44,520 nt of DNA, taken from positions 1 to 44,520 of the forward strand of contig JABBOW010000149.1 in NCBI GenBank assembly GCA_012927595.1, read 5' to 3'. A program made the position numbers and the translations under genes. Shown in pieces: positions 16,761 to 24,988 of the stretch. The notes beneath the pieces were generated by a model that saw only the letters and a list, made by a program, of their open reading frames with translations, was not told the DNA's origin and made no database searches. Position 1 is the first letter of the stretch; each line of letters starts with the position of its first letter. Origin of the DNA: Cellulomonas sp. (GTDB lineage Bacteria > Actinomycetota > Actinomycetes > Actinomycetales > Cellulomonadaceae).

Positions 16761-17750
16761 GTGCCGGGCGTGACCAGTGCCGACGTCGCGCGAGAGAGCG
16801 GCGTCTCGCGGACCACGGTCAGCTACGTGCTCAACGCCAAAGAGGGCGTGGTGATCTCCGAGGCGACGCGTCAGCGGGTCCGCGCCGCGGCTCTCCACCT
16901 CGGCTACTCGCCGTCTGCGGCTGCCCGGACGCTGCGGCGCGGCAAGAGCGACCTTGTGCTCTGCGTGCTGCCGAACTGGCCGATCGGTCCGGTCATCGAC
17001 ACGTTGTTGGACCACCTCGCCCGGCAGCTCGCCGAGCGCGGCCTGTCGGTGCTCGTCCATCACGGTCGCGGTACGCAGCCGCTGTCCGAGCTGTGGCGTG
17101 CGGTGACCCCCCGCGCCGTCGTCGGATTCACCGCCTTCGCGCCCCAGGACGAGCGGTCGATGCGCCAGGCAGGAATCCAGGTGGTCGGCACAGCGCTCGA
17201 GGAGGACCCCCGCGACCCCGTCGTCCACTCGGTCTCTCAGACCGGGATCGGCCGCCTCCAGGTGCAGCACCTCGCAGCCCGCGGCCACCGCATGATTGCG
17301 TACGCCGCGGCCATCGATCCTCGCCTGGCGGACTTCACCGAGGGACGGCTCGCCGGCGTGCGCCTCGAGTGTGCGGACCGCGGCTTCCCGGAGCCGCTCG
17401 TGACGCCCGTTGAACTCGAGGTTCTCTCCGCCGCGCTCGCCGTCCAGGACTGGCGCGCGGCCGACCCCCCGGTGACCGCCGTGGCGGCCTACAACGACGA
17501 GGTGGCGCTCGCAGTGCTCGCAGGCCTGCGCGGCGAGGGGCTCAGCGTGCCTTCGGACGTCGCGGTCATCGGTGTCGACGACATCCCGGCCGCGCGGCTC
17601 TCGCTCCCCGCGCTGACCACGGTGTCCCAGGGTGTCGACGCCCAGGCCCGGTATCTCGCCTCCGCCGTCCTCGCAGCGCTCGACGGCCACACCGATCCGC
17701 CGACCTTCCCCGCCGACATCCTTGACGTCGTCGTGCGCGACTCCACGTGA
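16761..17750 (+). CDS. LacI-family transcriptional regulator
   Basis: A 329-residue repressor: the N-terminal LacI helix-turn-helix with hinge (VTSADVARESGVSRTTVSYVLN, then YSPSAAARTLRRGKSDLVL) and a periplasmic-binding-protein-like effector domain ending VAVIGVDDIPAARLSLPALTTVSQ. GTG 16761 is preceded by an excellent GGAGG; the longer frame from 16632 is not homologous. The effector is probably a sugar or related small molecule by family. The nearest candidate target is the convergent secreted beta-helix protein, whose promoter region carries a palindrome at 19803-19818; this link is inference. Confidence 0.88.
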   Translation: MPGVTSADVARESGVSRTTVSYVLNAKEGVVISEATRQRVRAAALHLGYSPSAAARTLRRGKSDLVLCVLPNWPIGPVIDTLLDHLARQLAERGLSVLVHHGRGTQPLSELWRAVTPRAVVGFTAFAPQDERSMRQAGIQVVGTALEEDPRDPVVHSVSQTGIGRLQVQHLAARGHRMIAYAAAIDPRLADFTEGRLAGVRLECADRGFPEPLVTPVELEVLSAALAVQDWRAADPPVTAVAAYNDEVALAVLAGLRGEGLSVPSDVAVIGVDDIPAARLSLPALTTVSQGVDAQARYLASAVLAALDGHTDPPTFPADILDVVVRDST

Positions 17751-17777
17751 CCGTCGCAGCACGTCCCTGTTGACAGG

Positions 17778-17813
17778 CCTGGGGGCCGGGGCGAGCTCGC
17801 TCCGACCCCCAGG
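17778..17813. terminator. Hairpin between convergent lacI-type and beta-helix genes
   Basis: CCTGGGGG (17778-17785) pairs with CCCCCAGG (17806-17813), and the interior CGGGGCGAGC/TCGCTCCG extends the stem with one wobble pair. It lies 28 bp after the LacI stop and 32 bp before the end of the convergent gene, so it can stop transcription from both sides. Confidence 0.75.
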
Positions 17814-17844
17814 ACCTTGATGACGTTCTAGTCGCCCGCGTCCG

Positions 17845-19767
17845 TCACGGGAAGCTGGTGACGAAGCTCGGGTGCCCGGTGTTGGTGTTGTCGACCGGAG
17901 CCCCCGTGTCGTTGACGACATGGTCGATCGTCCCGGCACTCAGGTTGACCGTCATGACGTGGTGCAGGCGGACACCCGGCGTCACCGGGACCTCGAACCC
18001 CCGCGCGGCGTGGATCGTCGGGTCGACGTTGGTGAAGATGTAGGCCCCGCCGCCCCACAGCTCGTGGGTCGTGACGTCGTCAGCCACCTTGTACGCCGCC
18101 CAGCCGAGGACGCCGTCGTGCTGCCATGCTGCCTGGTTCGGCGGGTCGTACGGCAGCTCGTTCTGGAAGAACACCGTGCGACCGTTCTCACCGTTCCAGA
18201 GGACGTTGTACTGCTGGTAGTGCTCCACGAACAGCCCGGTGGCGGTCACGTTGTCGCCGTTGACGACGACGCCGTTGCGGCCGGTGTTGACGTCCCAGCC
18301 GACGGAGCCGGGCACGCCGTGATCCGCGCGCCAGGCCCAGAGGTGGTCGATCAGCACATTGTCGCTGTTGACCTCGAGACTGACGTCCGCTCGCCCGACG
18401 TGCGGACCGCCCACGCGGAAGTAGACGTCGCTGAGCGTCGTCGGGTTGAGCGCGTCCGACTTCTTGTCGGACCCGCTGTTCCCGTCGCGGCCATGGTGGT
18501 CGTTCTTCGTGCCGATACGCAGCAGGACGGGCGAGCTGACGTCACCGGCGTCGATCGTCCGGCCGGCAAGGATCACCCCGGGCACATCGGCCACGGTCAG
18601 TGGAACGGCGCCCGCGACGGCGGTCAGGGTCGCGTGGCCGAGGCCCAAAACTACAGTGTTTGCGCGCTTGACCGCGATGCTCTTGGCGACGTCGTACACG
18701 CCGGGGGTGAGCAGCAGGTTGCGGCCGCGCGCGAGCTGGTTGTTGATCGCCTGCACCGAGTCGGACGGCTTCACGACGAAGAAGTCGGTGATCGGGACCG
18801 CGTGGCCCGGGGTCATGCCCTTCGCCCACGTGACCCCACGGCTGTTCTGCTGTGCAGTCGGCACGTAGACGTTGTACCGGCCGCGTCCGTCGATGAACAG
18901 GAACGGCTTCTCACGGCTCACCGGGGTGGCGTCAAGCGTCGTGTACGGCGGGTTGGGGAACGCCGCGTCCGTCGGGGCGCCGACAACACCGGAGAAGACC
19001 GCGTTCCAGACACCGTTGGACCATCCGCCGATGTCACTGTTGCGCGTCAGCCACTGCTGCTGTGAGCCGTTGATGATGAACCCGCTCTTGGTGTCCGCGA
19101 TGTAGCCACCGCTCGCGAACTGCGGACCATCGGTGCAGTAGTCCATCAGCGAGAGGTTCCCGCCGGTGATGTTCAGGCGCCGCATCGACACCGCCTGCGA
19201 CACGGCCCAGAAGTCGGCCGAGGCCCTGCAGCCGTCCTGACCCGCGCCGTTGATGTTGAGCGTGAGGTTCGACAGGGTGCGCCAGAAGTTCACGAGGGCC
19301 AGGCAGTTGGTGGTCCCGCCGTGGTCGAGGCAACGGTTGTAGACCTCGATCTTGCCGTTGATGACGACATCCGTCGGGGAGGCGCCGAGGCCGGCCACCT
19401 CGGTGTAGTAGCCAACCTTGATCTGCAGCGGTTCGGTGTCCGTGCCATAGATCCCTGGCTTGAACAGCAACGCGTGCCGGCCCGTGCCCATCTCGGCGTC
19501 GATCTGCTCGGCGTTGATCGCATCGACCGTCGCCTGGATCTGGCTCACCGGCATGCTCGGGTCGAAGACCACGACGTTCGGGCCAAGGTCCGGCTGGGTG
19601 GCGGTCGTCGCGGGCGAGCTTGTCGCGCCGGCTGCAGTGGCGATGCCCCCCGTCAGGGCCGTCGCGAGAGCGACGCCCAAGGCAAGAGCGCGGCCACGAC
19701 CGCGTCGGCTGGGCCGCCGCGTGTCGTGGCGCTCGGCGCGTGGGGTGGGTTGGGGTAACGATCTCAT
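17845..19767 (-). CDS. Secreted beta-helix-like protein (family often labelled 'adenylyl cyclase')
   Basis: A 640-residue exported protein. Residues 1-~48 are an Arg-rich signal peptide (n-region with RRPSRRGRGR, then ALALGVALATALTGGIATAAGA). The mature part has repeated short beta-strand/turn segments (e.g. VVFDPSMPVSQIQATVDAI, LFKPGIYGT, EVAGLGASPTDVVINGKI, NLLLTPGVYDV, LLRIGTKNDHH, VEVNSDNVLIDHLWAW, FVEHYQQYNVLWNGENGRTV) typical of right-handed parallel beta-helices such as pectate-lyase or GH55 folds. Streptomyces relatives are commonly annotated as adenylyl cyclase or F5/8-type, but I see no cyclase motif. ATG 19767 has GGGGAGG upstream. It has its own promoter and operator at 19803-19858. 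Probably a wall- or polysaccharide-directed protein, by fold only. Confidence 0.75.
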   Translation of the reverse strand: MRSLPQPTPRAERHDTRRPSRRGRGRALALGVALATALTGGIATAAGATSSPATTATQPDLGPNVVVFDPSMPVSQIQATVDAINAEQIDAEMGTGRHALLFKPGIYGTDTEPLQIKVGYYTEVAGLGASPTDVVINGKIEVYNRCLDHGGTTNCLALVNFWRTLSNLTLNINGAGQDGCRASADFWAVSQAVSMRRLNITGGNLSLMDYCTDGPQFASGGYIADTKSGFIINGSQQQWLTRNSDIGGWSNGVWNAVFSGVVGAPTDAAFPNPPYTTLDATPVSREKPFLFIDGRGRYNVYVPTAQQNSRGVTWAKGMTPGHAVPITDFFVVKPSDSVQAINNQLARGRNLLLTPGVYDVAKSIAVKRANTVVLGLGHATLTAVAGAVPLTVADVPGVILAGRTIDAGDVSSPVLLRIGTKNDHHGRDGNSGSDKKSDALNPTTLSDVYFRVGGPHVGRADVSLEVNSDNVLIDHLWAWRADHGVPGSVGWDVNTGRNGVVVNGDNVTATGLFVEHYQQYNVLWNGENGRTVFFQNELPYDPPNQAAWQHDGVLGWAAYKVADDVTTHELWGGGAYIFTNVDPTIHAARGFEVPVTPGVRLHHVMTVNLSAGTIDHVVNDTGAPVDNTNTGHPSFVTSFP

Positions 19768-19802
19768 GCGATTCAGTCCTCCCCATTGAGGTGAAATGCC
19801 CA

Positions 19803-19818
19803 AGTGACTCGTGTCACT
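19803..19818. promoter_or_regulatory. Operator-like palindrome AGTGACTCGTGTCACT
   Basis: A 6-4-6 palindrome (AGTGAC-TCGT-GTCACT) lies just downstream of the predicted transcription start of the beta-helix gene, where a repressor would block elongation or promoter clearance. The regulator is not identified; the LacI-type protein at 16761-17750 is a candidate. Confidence 0.6.
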
Positions 19819-19830
19819 CAGGCAGATCCC

Positions 19831-19858
19831 AGACTAGAGACACCGGGGGGGATGTCAA
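19831..19858 (-). promoter_or_regulatory. Promoter of the secreted beta-helix gene
   Basis: On the minus strand a consensus -35 TTGACA (19858-19853) and a -10-like TAGTCT (19836-19831) are separated by 16 nt, about 65 nt before the start codon. This is the clearest housekeeping-type promoter I can see in the window. Confidence 0.65.
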
Positions 19859-19943
19859 GAGCCGCGTGCCTCACGAGGACGACCGCGCGCGCGCGCTCAG
19901 CACGAGCCACGTACCGTGTGGGCGTACCGAGAGGGGAGATGCC

Positions 19944-21251
19944 GTGAACGACACACAGAACACAGCGGTCGCAGGCAGCCTCGTCGGCGACCGGTATCGC
20001 ATCGAAGCCCTCATCGGGCACGGCGGCATGGCGGCGGTCTACCGGGCCCGCGACGAGCTCCTGGGGCGGGTGGTCGCACTCAAGGTCATCGCGCCTTCCT
20101 CGGCCGATGCCTCGGCGGTCCGCCGCGCTCGAGCCGAGATCGAGCTCCTGGCGTCGTTGAACCATCACGCGCTCGTCACCCTGTTCGACGCAGGTGTCGA
20201 CGAGATCGGCGGCAGCGAGCGGACGTTCCTCGTCATGGAGCTGGTCGACGGACCGACACTTGGTGTGCGGATCGCGCGTGGTCCCCTCGCTCGTGCCGAC
20301 GTGAGCCGCATGGCCGTGGACCTCGCCGAGGCGCTGCACGTCGTCCACGCGAGCGGGATCGTCCATCGCGACATCAAGCCGGGCAACGTGCTCCTCGCCT
20401 CCTCCCCGCTGCCCACGCACGAGTTCACCGCGAAGCTCGCCGACTTCGGGATCGCCCACCTGACCGACTCGACGCGTCTGACCGCCGCAGGCGGACTGGT
20501 CGGCACGGCCGCCTACCTCAGCCCCGAGCAGGCCCGCGGCGCGGCTCCGGCTCCCGCCGCAGACGTCTACTCGTTGGGACTGGTGCTCCTCGAGTCGCTC
20601 ACGCGCACGCGCGCGTTTCCTGGCCCGCTCATGGAGTCCGTCGGCGCCCGCCTGGTCAGTGACCCACCGATACCCGGCTCCCTCGGATCCGGCTGGGCCT
20701 CGCTCCTGTCGGCGATGACGGCGCGAGACCCTGAGGCGAGGCCGAGCGCGGTCGAGGTCGCCGTCGCCGCCCGGGCGCTCGAGCGCGACTCGGCGGCGGG
20801 CGAGGATCCCCTCGACCCGTCGCGTACCGCGCAGGTCCTCGGGACGGGCGTCGGCGGACCGGCCTCGACCACGCTGACGGTTCCGATGGATGCGCACGCG
20901 AATGGCTCGACCGCGATCATGCCGGCCGCCGTCATCCAACAGCTCGGCCGCGATGCCGCCGACCGCGCCGCCAGCCGAGCCGCCGAGCACGATGCTGAGA
21001 ACTTTGCCGGGCGCGCCACCGGACACGACACTGAGCGCGCAGGCACCGCGAGGTCGACGGGCGCATGGCATACGCGCCGGATCCGCCGTCCTCTTCTTCT
21101 CGCCGGGGTCGGAGTGCTCGTCGTCGTCGCAGCCGTCGTGGCGGTGCCCCGTTTCACTGCACCGACACAGAGCACGCCGCCGACCCTGCCCGCCGTCGTC
21201 GAACCGCTCGGAACCGACCTGCAGGCCCTGCTGACGAGTGTCAGCCCATGA
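19944..21251 (+). CDS. Transmembrane Ser/Thr protein kinase (PknB-like)
   Basis: A 435-residue Hanks-type kinase. Seen in order: glycine loop GHGGMAAVY (25-33), ATP lysine in VALKVI (Lys47), catalytic loop HRDIKPGNVLL, DFG motif (KLADFGIAHL), activation-loop end GTAAYLSPEQARG, and DVYSLGLVLLE. After the ~270-residue kinase domain comes an acidic/Ala-rich juxtamembrane linker (to ~380), one hydrophobic helix (about 383-402) and a short ~33-residue extracytoplasmic tail without PASTA repeats. GTG 19944 has a GAGGGGAG site. The lipoprotein gene overlaps its stop by four bases, suggesting a sensor kinase/lipoprotein pair. Confidence 0.92.
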   Translation: MNDTQNTAVAGSLVGDRYRIEALIGHGGMAAVYRARDELLGRVVALKVIAPSSADASAVRRARAEIELLASLNHHALVTLFDAGVDEIGGSERTFLVMELVDGPTLGVRIARGPLARADVSRMAVDLAEALHVVHASGIVHRDIKPGNVLLASSPLPTHEFTAKLADFGIAHLTDSTRLTAAGGLVGTAAYLSPEQARGAAPAPAADVYSLGLVLLESLTRTRAFPGPLMESVGARLVSDPPIPGSLGSGWASLLSAMTARDPEARPSAVEVAVAARALERDSAAGEDPLDPSRTAQVLGTGVGGPASTTLTVPMDAHANGSTAIMPAAVIQQLGRDAADRAASRAAEHDAENFAGRATGHDTERAGTARSTGAWHTRRIRRPLLLAGVGVLVVVAAVVAVPRFTAPTQSTPPTLPAVVEPLGTDLQALLTSVSP

Positions 21252-21634
21252 ACGGCGTGCGGACCTTCACGGCCACGGTCGTCGGAATGAGCCTGCTCGT
21301 CGGGTGCGCGTCCCGGGCGCCGGACATCGCCGCACCAACCTCCAGCGAGCTGCAGGCCGCGGTCCAGGACATCGGGACAGCCGCCGCCGCGGGTCGCTAC
21401 GCCGCCGCAGTGACCCTCCTCGACACGCTCCAGTCGCGGCTCGACCAGGCGCTCGCCGCCGGCCAGGTCAGAGCCGACCGCGAAGCACAGATCCTGGCGG
21501 CGATCGATCGGGTGCGGGGCGATCTCGGCGCACTCGTCGCGGTACCCGCGCCGGTACCGATGCGGTCGGCGTCACCTACGGCGTCAGCCACTTCGGCACC
21601 GACCGGGCCAGGCAAGCACAAGGGCAAGGACTAG
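21248..21634 (+). CDS. Small lipoprotein coupled to the Ser/Thr kinase
   Basis: A 128-residue secreted lipoprotein: signal peptide MNGVRTFTATVVGMSLLVGC with lipobox LVGC (lipidation at Cys20), a helical Ala/Gln-rich middle (LQAAVQDIGTAAAAGRYAAAVTLLDTLQSRLDQALAAGQV) that could form a short helical hairpin, then a Pro/Ser/Thr-rich tail ending in GKHKGKD. ATG 21248 overlaps the kinase stop (ATGA), implying translational coupling. No enzymatic motif. It may act at the membrane outer face as partner or ligand-binding subunit of the kinase; this comes from context only. Confidence 0.75.
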   Translation: MNGVRTFTATVVGMSLLVGCASRAPDIAAPTSSELQAAVQDIGTAAAAGRYAAAVTLLDTLQSRLDQALAAGQVRADREAQILAAIDRVRGDLGALVAVPAPVPMRSASPTASATSAPTGPGKHKGKD

Positions 21635-21636
21635 AG

Positions 21637-21654
21637 CGGCGGGGGCGCCCGCCG
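21637..21654. terminator. Short GC hairpin after the kinase-lipoprotein operon
   Basis: CGGCGGG (21637-21643) and CCCGCCG (21648-21654) form a 7-bp stem with a GGCG loop, ending 3 bp before the stop of the convergent aldo/keto reductase. Confidence 0.6.
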
Positions 21655-21656
21655 AC

Positions 21657-22604
21657 TCAGGCCGAGGCCGCCGACAACGCGTGGAGCTCGTCGGACGTCA
21701 GCTCCAGAACCGCCGACGCAAGCAGGTCGACGAGCTGGCCAGGGTTGCGTGCGCTCGCGATCGGCGCAACGACCGTGGGCTGGCTCCGCAGCCACGCCAG
21801 GGCCACCGAGGCGACCTGAACTTCGTGGGCGGCAGCCACCTCGTCGAGCACGGCCAGGACACGCCGTCCGCGGTCGTCGAGGTAGCGGGCCGCAGCCTCG
21901 GCCCGCGGGCTTTCCACCGGCGCTCCCCCGTCGCGGTACTTGCCCGCGAGGAACCCCCGAGCGAGCCCGTAGTACGGCAGCACGCCGAGCCCATGCCGAT
22001 CCGCGCTCGCGCGCAACGCGCCCTCGAACCCCCGTTCGACAAGGTTGTACCCGGGCTGCAGGGCGACGGGGCGGTGGAACCCCTCGCGGTCTGCCACCGC
22101 CATCCACTCGTCGAGGCGCGCAGCGGTGTAGTTGGACACCGCCACGTACCGCACGAGGCCGTCGTCGACGAGCGACGAGAACGCCGCCGCCGTCTCCTCG
22201 AGCGGGACGGACGCGTCGTCGAAGTGCGCGTAGTACAAGTCGATCCGGTCCGTGCCCAACCGCTGGAGCGACGCCTCTGCAGCGGCCCGGACATTGCCTG
22301 CTGCGAGACCTTGGAATGACGGGTGCTGGCTGACCTTGGTCGCGATCACGACGTCGTCGCGGCCCCCTTGGTGGGCAAGCCAGCGCCCGACGAGGGTCTC
22401 GCTCTCTCCTCCGGTGTGCCCCGGCACCCACGCCGAGTAGGCGTCGGCCGTGTCGAGCATCGTGCCGCCGGCCGCGACGAACGTGTCGAGTACCGCGAAT
22501 GTCGCCGCCTCGTCGGCCGTCCAGCCGAACACGTTGCCGCCCAGGACGAGCGGGAAGATCTCAAGGTCCGATGAACCGACCCGCACCTGCTGCGCGTCCG
22601 TCAT
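21657..22604 (-). CDS. Aldo/keto reductase
   Basis: A 315-residue NADPH-dependent aldo/keto reductase (YajO/Tas-like branch). Visible: opening VRVGSSDLEIFPLVLGGNVFGW, the catalytic Asp/Tyr in MLDTADAYSAW, Lys in VVIATKVSQHP, the DLYYAHFDD segment in place of the usual DLYQxHxxD, and the SNYTAARLDEW region. The C-terminus ends in LALRSQPTV-like cofactor-loop elements (AWLRSQPTVVAPIASAR). ATG 22604 is chosen because homology starts at residue 6; the open frame continues far upstream across the decayed ABC genes but is chance. Substrate unknown. Confidence 0.88.
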   Translation of the reverse strand: MTDAQQVRVGSSDLEIFPLVLGGNVFGWTADEAATFAVLDTFVAAGGTMLDTADAYSAWVPGHTGGESETLVGRWLAHQGGRDDVVIATKVSQHPSFQGLAAGNVRAAAEASLQRLGTDRIDLYYAHFDDASVPLEETAAAFSSLVDDGLVRYVAVSNYTAARLDEWMAVADREGFHRPVALQPGYNLVERGFEGALRASADRHGLGVLPYYGLARGFLAGKYRDGGAPVESPRAEAAARYLDDRGRRVLAVLDEVAAAHEVQVASVALAWLRSQPTVVAPIASARNPGQLVDLLASAVLELTSDELHALSAASA

Positions 22605-22810
22605 GTGACTTCCTCTCGTCGGTGGGTCGCGGACGCGCCCTGTGTGCGCGGTGACCTGGCCCGGCGCGACCGTGCTGAGCTGGGTCTTCGCGCGCCGATT
22701 CCCGTTCGGGGACGACGCTGCTCGCGCCGTCATGCTATCGGGCACCCACCGCCTCGTCCTGCCTTGCACCGGGGCGTCACCTGGCTCGAACCCGGCCGTC
22801 GTCGGCGGCC

Positions 22811-23176
22811 TCAGGCGTCCCGACGCCGGAGCAGGACCTCTGCCCCGCCTAGCAGGACGACGATCCACGCCACCAGGACGGCGGCGCCGGGACCTGCGGC
22901 CAGCAGACCGTCGGCTGGGACGACTGAGGTGAAGGAGGCTCCGGCGTTGGACGGCAGGTACAGCAGGTACGGCAGGTACGGCAGGTACGGCACGATCGCC
23001 TGTGACCAGCTGTCGGGGAGCACAAGCCCCAGGAGGCCCGACGCCACGAGCAGCAGCACGAACATCACCCCGATGGAACCCGCGGCGTGCCGCAGGAGTG
23101 CACCGATCGCCGCGCCGAGGACCCCGATCGCGGCCAGGTAGACGCCGGTGCCCAGGACTGCCCGCAGCACGCTGGG
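22811..23176 (-). pseudogene. C-terminal fragment of an ABC-2-type exporter permease
   Basis: About 120 codons encode VLRAVLGTGVYLAAIGVLGAAIGALLRHAAGSIGVMFVLLL... and end WIVVLLGGAEVLLRRRDA, matching the last half (roughly the final three helices) of permeases that pair with ATPases of the type remaining at 23177-23678. The N-terminal half is missing and the fragment joins directly to the ATPase remnant in another frame, so a deletion removed the intervening sequence. The family motif near LPDSWSQAIVPYLPSNAG is interrupted by a 9-bp repeat expansion (22953-22988). Confidence 0.8.
22953..22988. repeat. Four tandem 9-bp repeats in the permease remnant
   Basis: Four consecutive copies of GGCAGGTAC (the second begins A instead of G) occupy 36 bp. 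On the minus strand they extend a single Tyr-Leu-Pro into a YLPYLPYLLYLP-type stretch. The repeat keeps the frame, so it is a slippage expansion. Confidence 0.9.
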
Positions 23177-23678
23177 ATCCGAGCAGGCGCGCGAGGTCGT
23201 GCGCGCGAGGTGAGCGCACCGGGACGACGACGCCCGACGCCGCCTGCTGCAGCTCGCTGACCGACGTGTCGGCGATGAGCTCTCCCCGGCCGATCACGAC
23301 CAGGTGGTCAGCGACCAGGGCGATCTCGGAGATCAGGTGCGAGGAGATGAAGACCGTGCGTCCCTCATCGGCGAGCGACCTCAGCAGACCGCGGATCCAG
23401 AGGATCCCCGCGGGGTCGAGCTTGTTGACGGGCTCGTCGGGGATGACGGCGTCGGGGTCGCCGAGCAGCGCCGCCGCGATCCCGAGACGCTGGCCCATGC
23501 CGAGCGAGAACGCGCCGTTCGCTTTGCGGCCGACGGCTGCGAGCCCCACGAGGTCACGGACCTCGACGATGCGCCGGCGCGGGATGCCCGTCGTCGTCGC
23601 CAGGGTGAGCAGGTGGTTGTAGGCCAACCCGTTCACTGTCGCTGTCCCGGCGGCCGGGCGGTCCAGCCCGACGATCAT
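23177..23678 (-). pseudogene. ABC transporter ATP-binding protein lacking its Walker A half
   Basis: The frame opens at MIVGLDRPAAGTATVNG, which in intact family members follows the Walker A lysine and threonines (GKTTTLRMIVGLDRP); nothing upstream encodes Walker A. Soon after, TVNG jumps to LAYNHLLTLATTTGIPRRRI, so roughly 30 residues of the Q-loop region are deleted. Signature FSLGMGQRLGIAAALLGDP and Walker B-like VIPDEPVNKLDP (a Pro where a Leu is usual, Lys for Gly in VNGLD) and the H-loop SSHLISE remain. The frame then runs into the permease fragment. Without Walker A it cannot bind ATP normally. Confidence 0.85.
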
Positions 23679-23781
23679 CGACTGCCTCCCGCGTAGCGGT
23701 GTGCTCTGTTCCTGGACTCAACCCTGGCGGGAACCAGCGGGCTCGTCGTCGCCTGCCTGCCGCACTCTTCGGCGTCCGGCG

Positions 23782-24150
23782 CTACCGCTTGCGGAGTAGT
23801 CCGCTCTCATAGGCGATCACGACAAGCTGGGCCCGGTCGTGCGCCTCGGGCTTCATCATCGCGCGGTTGACGTGGGACTTGACGGTGTGGGGTGAGAAGA
23901 CGAGGTGATCGGCGATCTCGTCGTTGAACCGGCCCTCGCCGACGAGGGCCAAGATCTCCCGCTCCCGATCCCTGAGGCCAGGCACCCTTCCCGCGAACGG
24001 TTGGTCGTCGGTGCCCGCGGGGTCGCGCGGCTCGCCAAGCAACCTCTCGATGAGCGACCTGGTCGCCGCGGGCGAGAGCAGAGCGTCCCCCCGGGCGACC
24101 ACATGGGCGCACAGGCCTTCGACCACATCGGGTGTCCCTGGTGTCCGCAC
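23782..24150 (-). pseudogene. NarL-type response regulator missing its receiver domain
   Basis: About 120 codons: the linker motif VVARGDALLSPAATRSLIERLL, typical of the region after the receiver domain in NarL-family regulators, then a LuxR-type helix-turn-helix (LRDREREILALVGEGRFNDEIADHLVFSPHTVKSHVNRAMMK) ending HDRAQLVVIAYESGLLRKR. The phospho-acceptor receiver domain is absent, and no histidine kinase is adjacent. The MMKPEAHDRAQ stretch (usually KLGARDR) is eroded. Beside the broken ABC exporter it is probably a relic of a two-component/ABC cassette. A short solo LuxR protein from a GTG near 24150 cannot be excluded. Confidence 0.7.
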
Positions 24151-24226
24151 GCCGTGCTCCTGTCGTTCGCCGGATGCTCCGCACTGTGGCACACGACGGC
24201 AGGTTGCCGGCACCGCCCGCAGGCTC

Positions 24227-24859
24227 TCAGGACCGCCCGGCGTCGACCTGTTCGGCGTCCACGCCCAGCCACCAGCCCGGGGGCGGACCGCCCGTCCACC
24301 GCTGGGTGAACCCGAGCGACTCGGCGGCCTGGCGCTCGGTCTCCGTGTCCGCCACGACGGCGATCGGACCGTGCCGCCAGCCCGGCTCGGCGCGGGCCCA
24401 GCGCAGCGCAGCGCCGAGCAGCGTCGGCGGTCCGGGCTGCTCGAGCGAACCCTGGGAGATCTCACTCAGGACCCAGCGCGGTGCCACGGCAGCCAGCTCG
24501 GTGCGCAATGCCCTGCCCGCCTCGGGTCCGGGCGGCACCCTGGCAAGGTCGGGTGCGACGACACGACCAACCGTCTCCCACGGCGACTGCTGACCGCCAG
24601 GGACGACAGCGACGGCCCGGGTGATCCGACCGTCCACCCCATCCTCGACCCAGAGCGCACCGCGCTCGAACGCGACGTGGGTCAGCAGGAGCCTCGTCGA
24701 CCGGGCCGCGGACTCGGGGTCGCTGTCCGTCCGGAGCGGTCCCTCCTGAGTAATCCGGGCTACGGCGGGGATGTCCTCGATCCCGGCCTGACGGATCGAG
24801 CGCCCGAGGGTGGTCACGGCCGGACCTGTGGCCGAACCAGTGTCGAGCGGGGGCGCCAT
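24227..24859 (-). CDS. GNAT-like N-acetyltransferase
   Basis: A 210-residue protein resembling GNAT acetyltransferases: N-terminal SIRQAGIEDIPAVARITQEGPL (strand 1/helix 1), a central ALWVEDGVDGRITRAVAVVPGG strand pair, and a C-terminal GPIAVVADTETERQAAESLGFTQRWTG that matches the GNAT end (…A.A.YEKLGF). The acetyl-CoA pyrophosphate loop (Q/RxxGxG/A) is not obvious, so activity is uncertain. ATG 24859 has GAAGG at good spacing. It lies downstream of the DrrAB-type exporter on the same strand, separated by an inverted repeat. Confidence 0.65.
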   Translation of the reverse strand: MAPPLDTGSATGPAVTTLGRSIRQAGIEDIPAVARITQEGPLRTDSDPESAARSTRLLLTHVAFERGALWVEDGVDGRITRAVAVVPGGQQSPWETVGRVVAPDLARVPPGPEAGRALRTELAAVAPRWVLSEISQGSLEQPGPPTLLGAALRWARAEPGWRHGPIAVVADTETERQAAESLGFTQRWTGGPPPGWWLGVDAEQVDAGRS

Positions 24860-24914
24860 GCCTTCACTCTCGCGGTCCGCGGCTCAGATGTCATCACCCA
24901 TCGGCAGGCGACCG

Positions 24915-24936
24915 CCGTACCGCGATCGCAGTACGG
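24915..24936. promoter_or_regulatory. Inverted repeat CCGTAC-N10-GTACGG
   Basis: CCGTAC (24915-24920) and GTACGG (24931-24936) flank a self-complementary CGATCG. It lies between the exporter permease stop and the GNAT-like start, on the same strand. It could be the exporter terminator or an operator for the GNAT-like gene. Confidence 0.45.
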
Positions 24937-24988
24937 AGCGGTGGGCGGACGGGACATCGGTCGGTCCCCGGGGCGCCGACCCGCGCCG

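Noticed and set aside
22780-22810. tRNA-like T-arm sequence GGCTCGAACCC
   Set aside because: No acceptor stem or anticodon arm can be paired around it; no tRNA genes are seen in the window.
21657-23678. A 673-codon open frame fusing the ABC ATPase remnant to the aldo/keto reductase
   Set aside because: The middle ~180 codons match neither family and lie out of frame over the permease remnant; the frame is open by chance at high GC.
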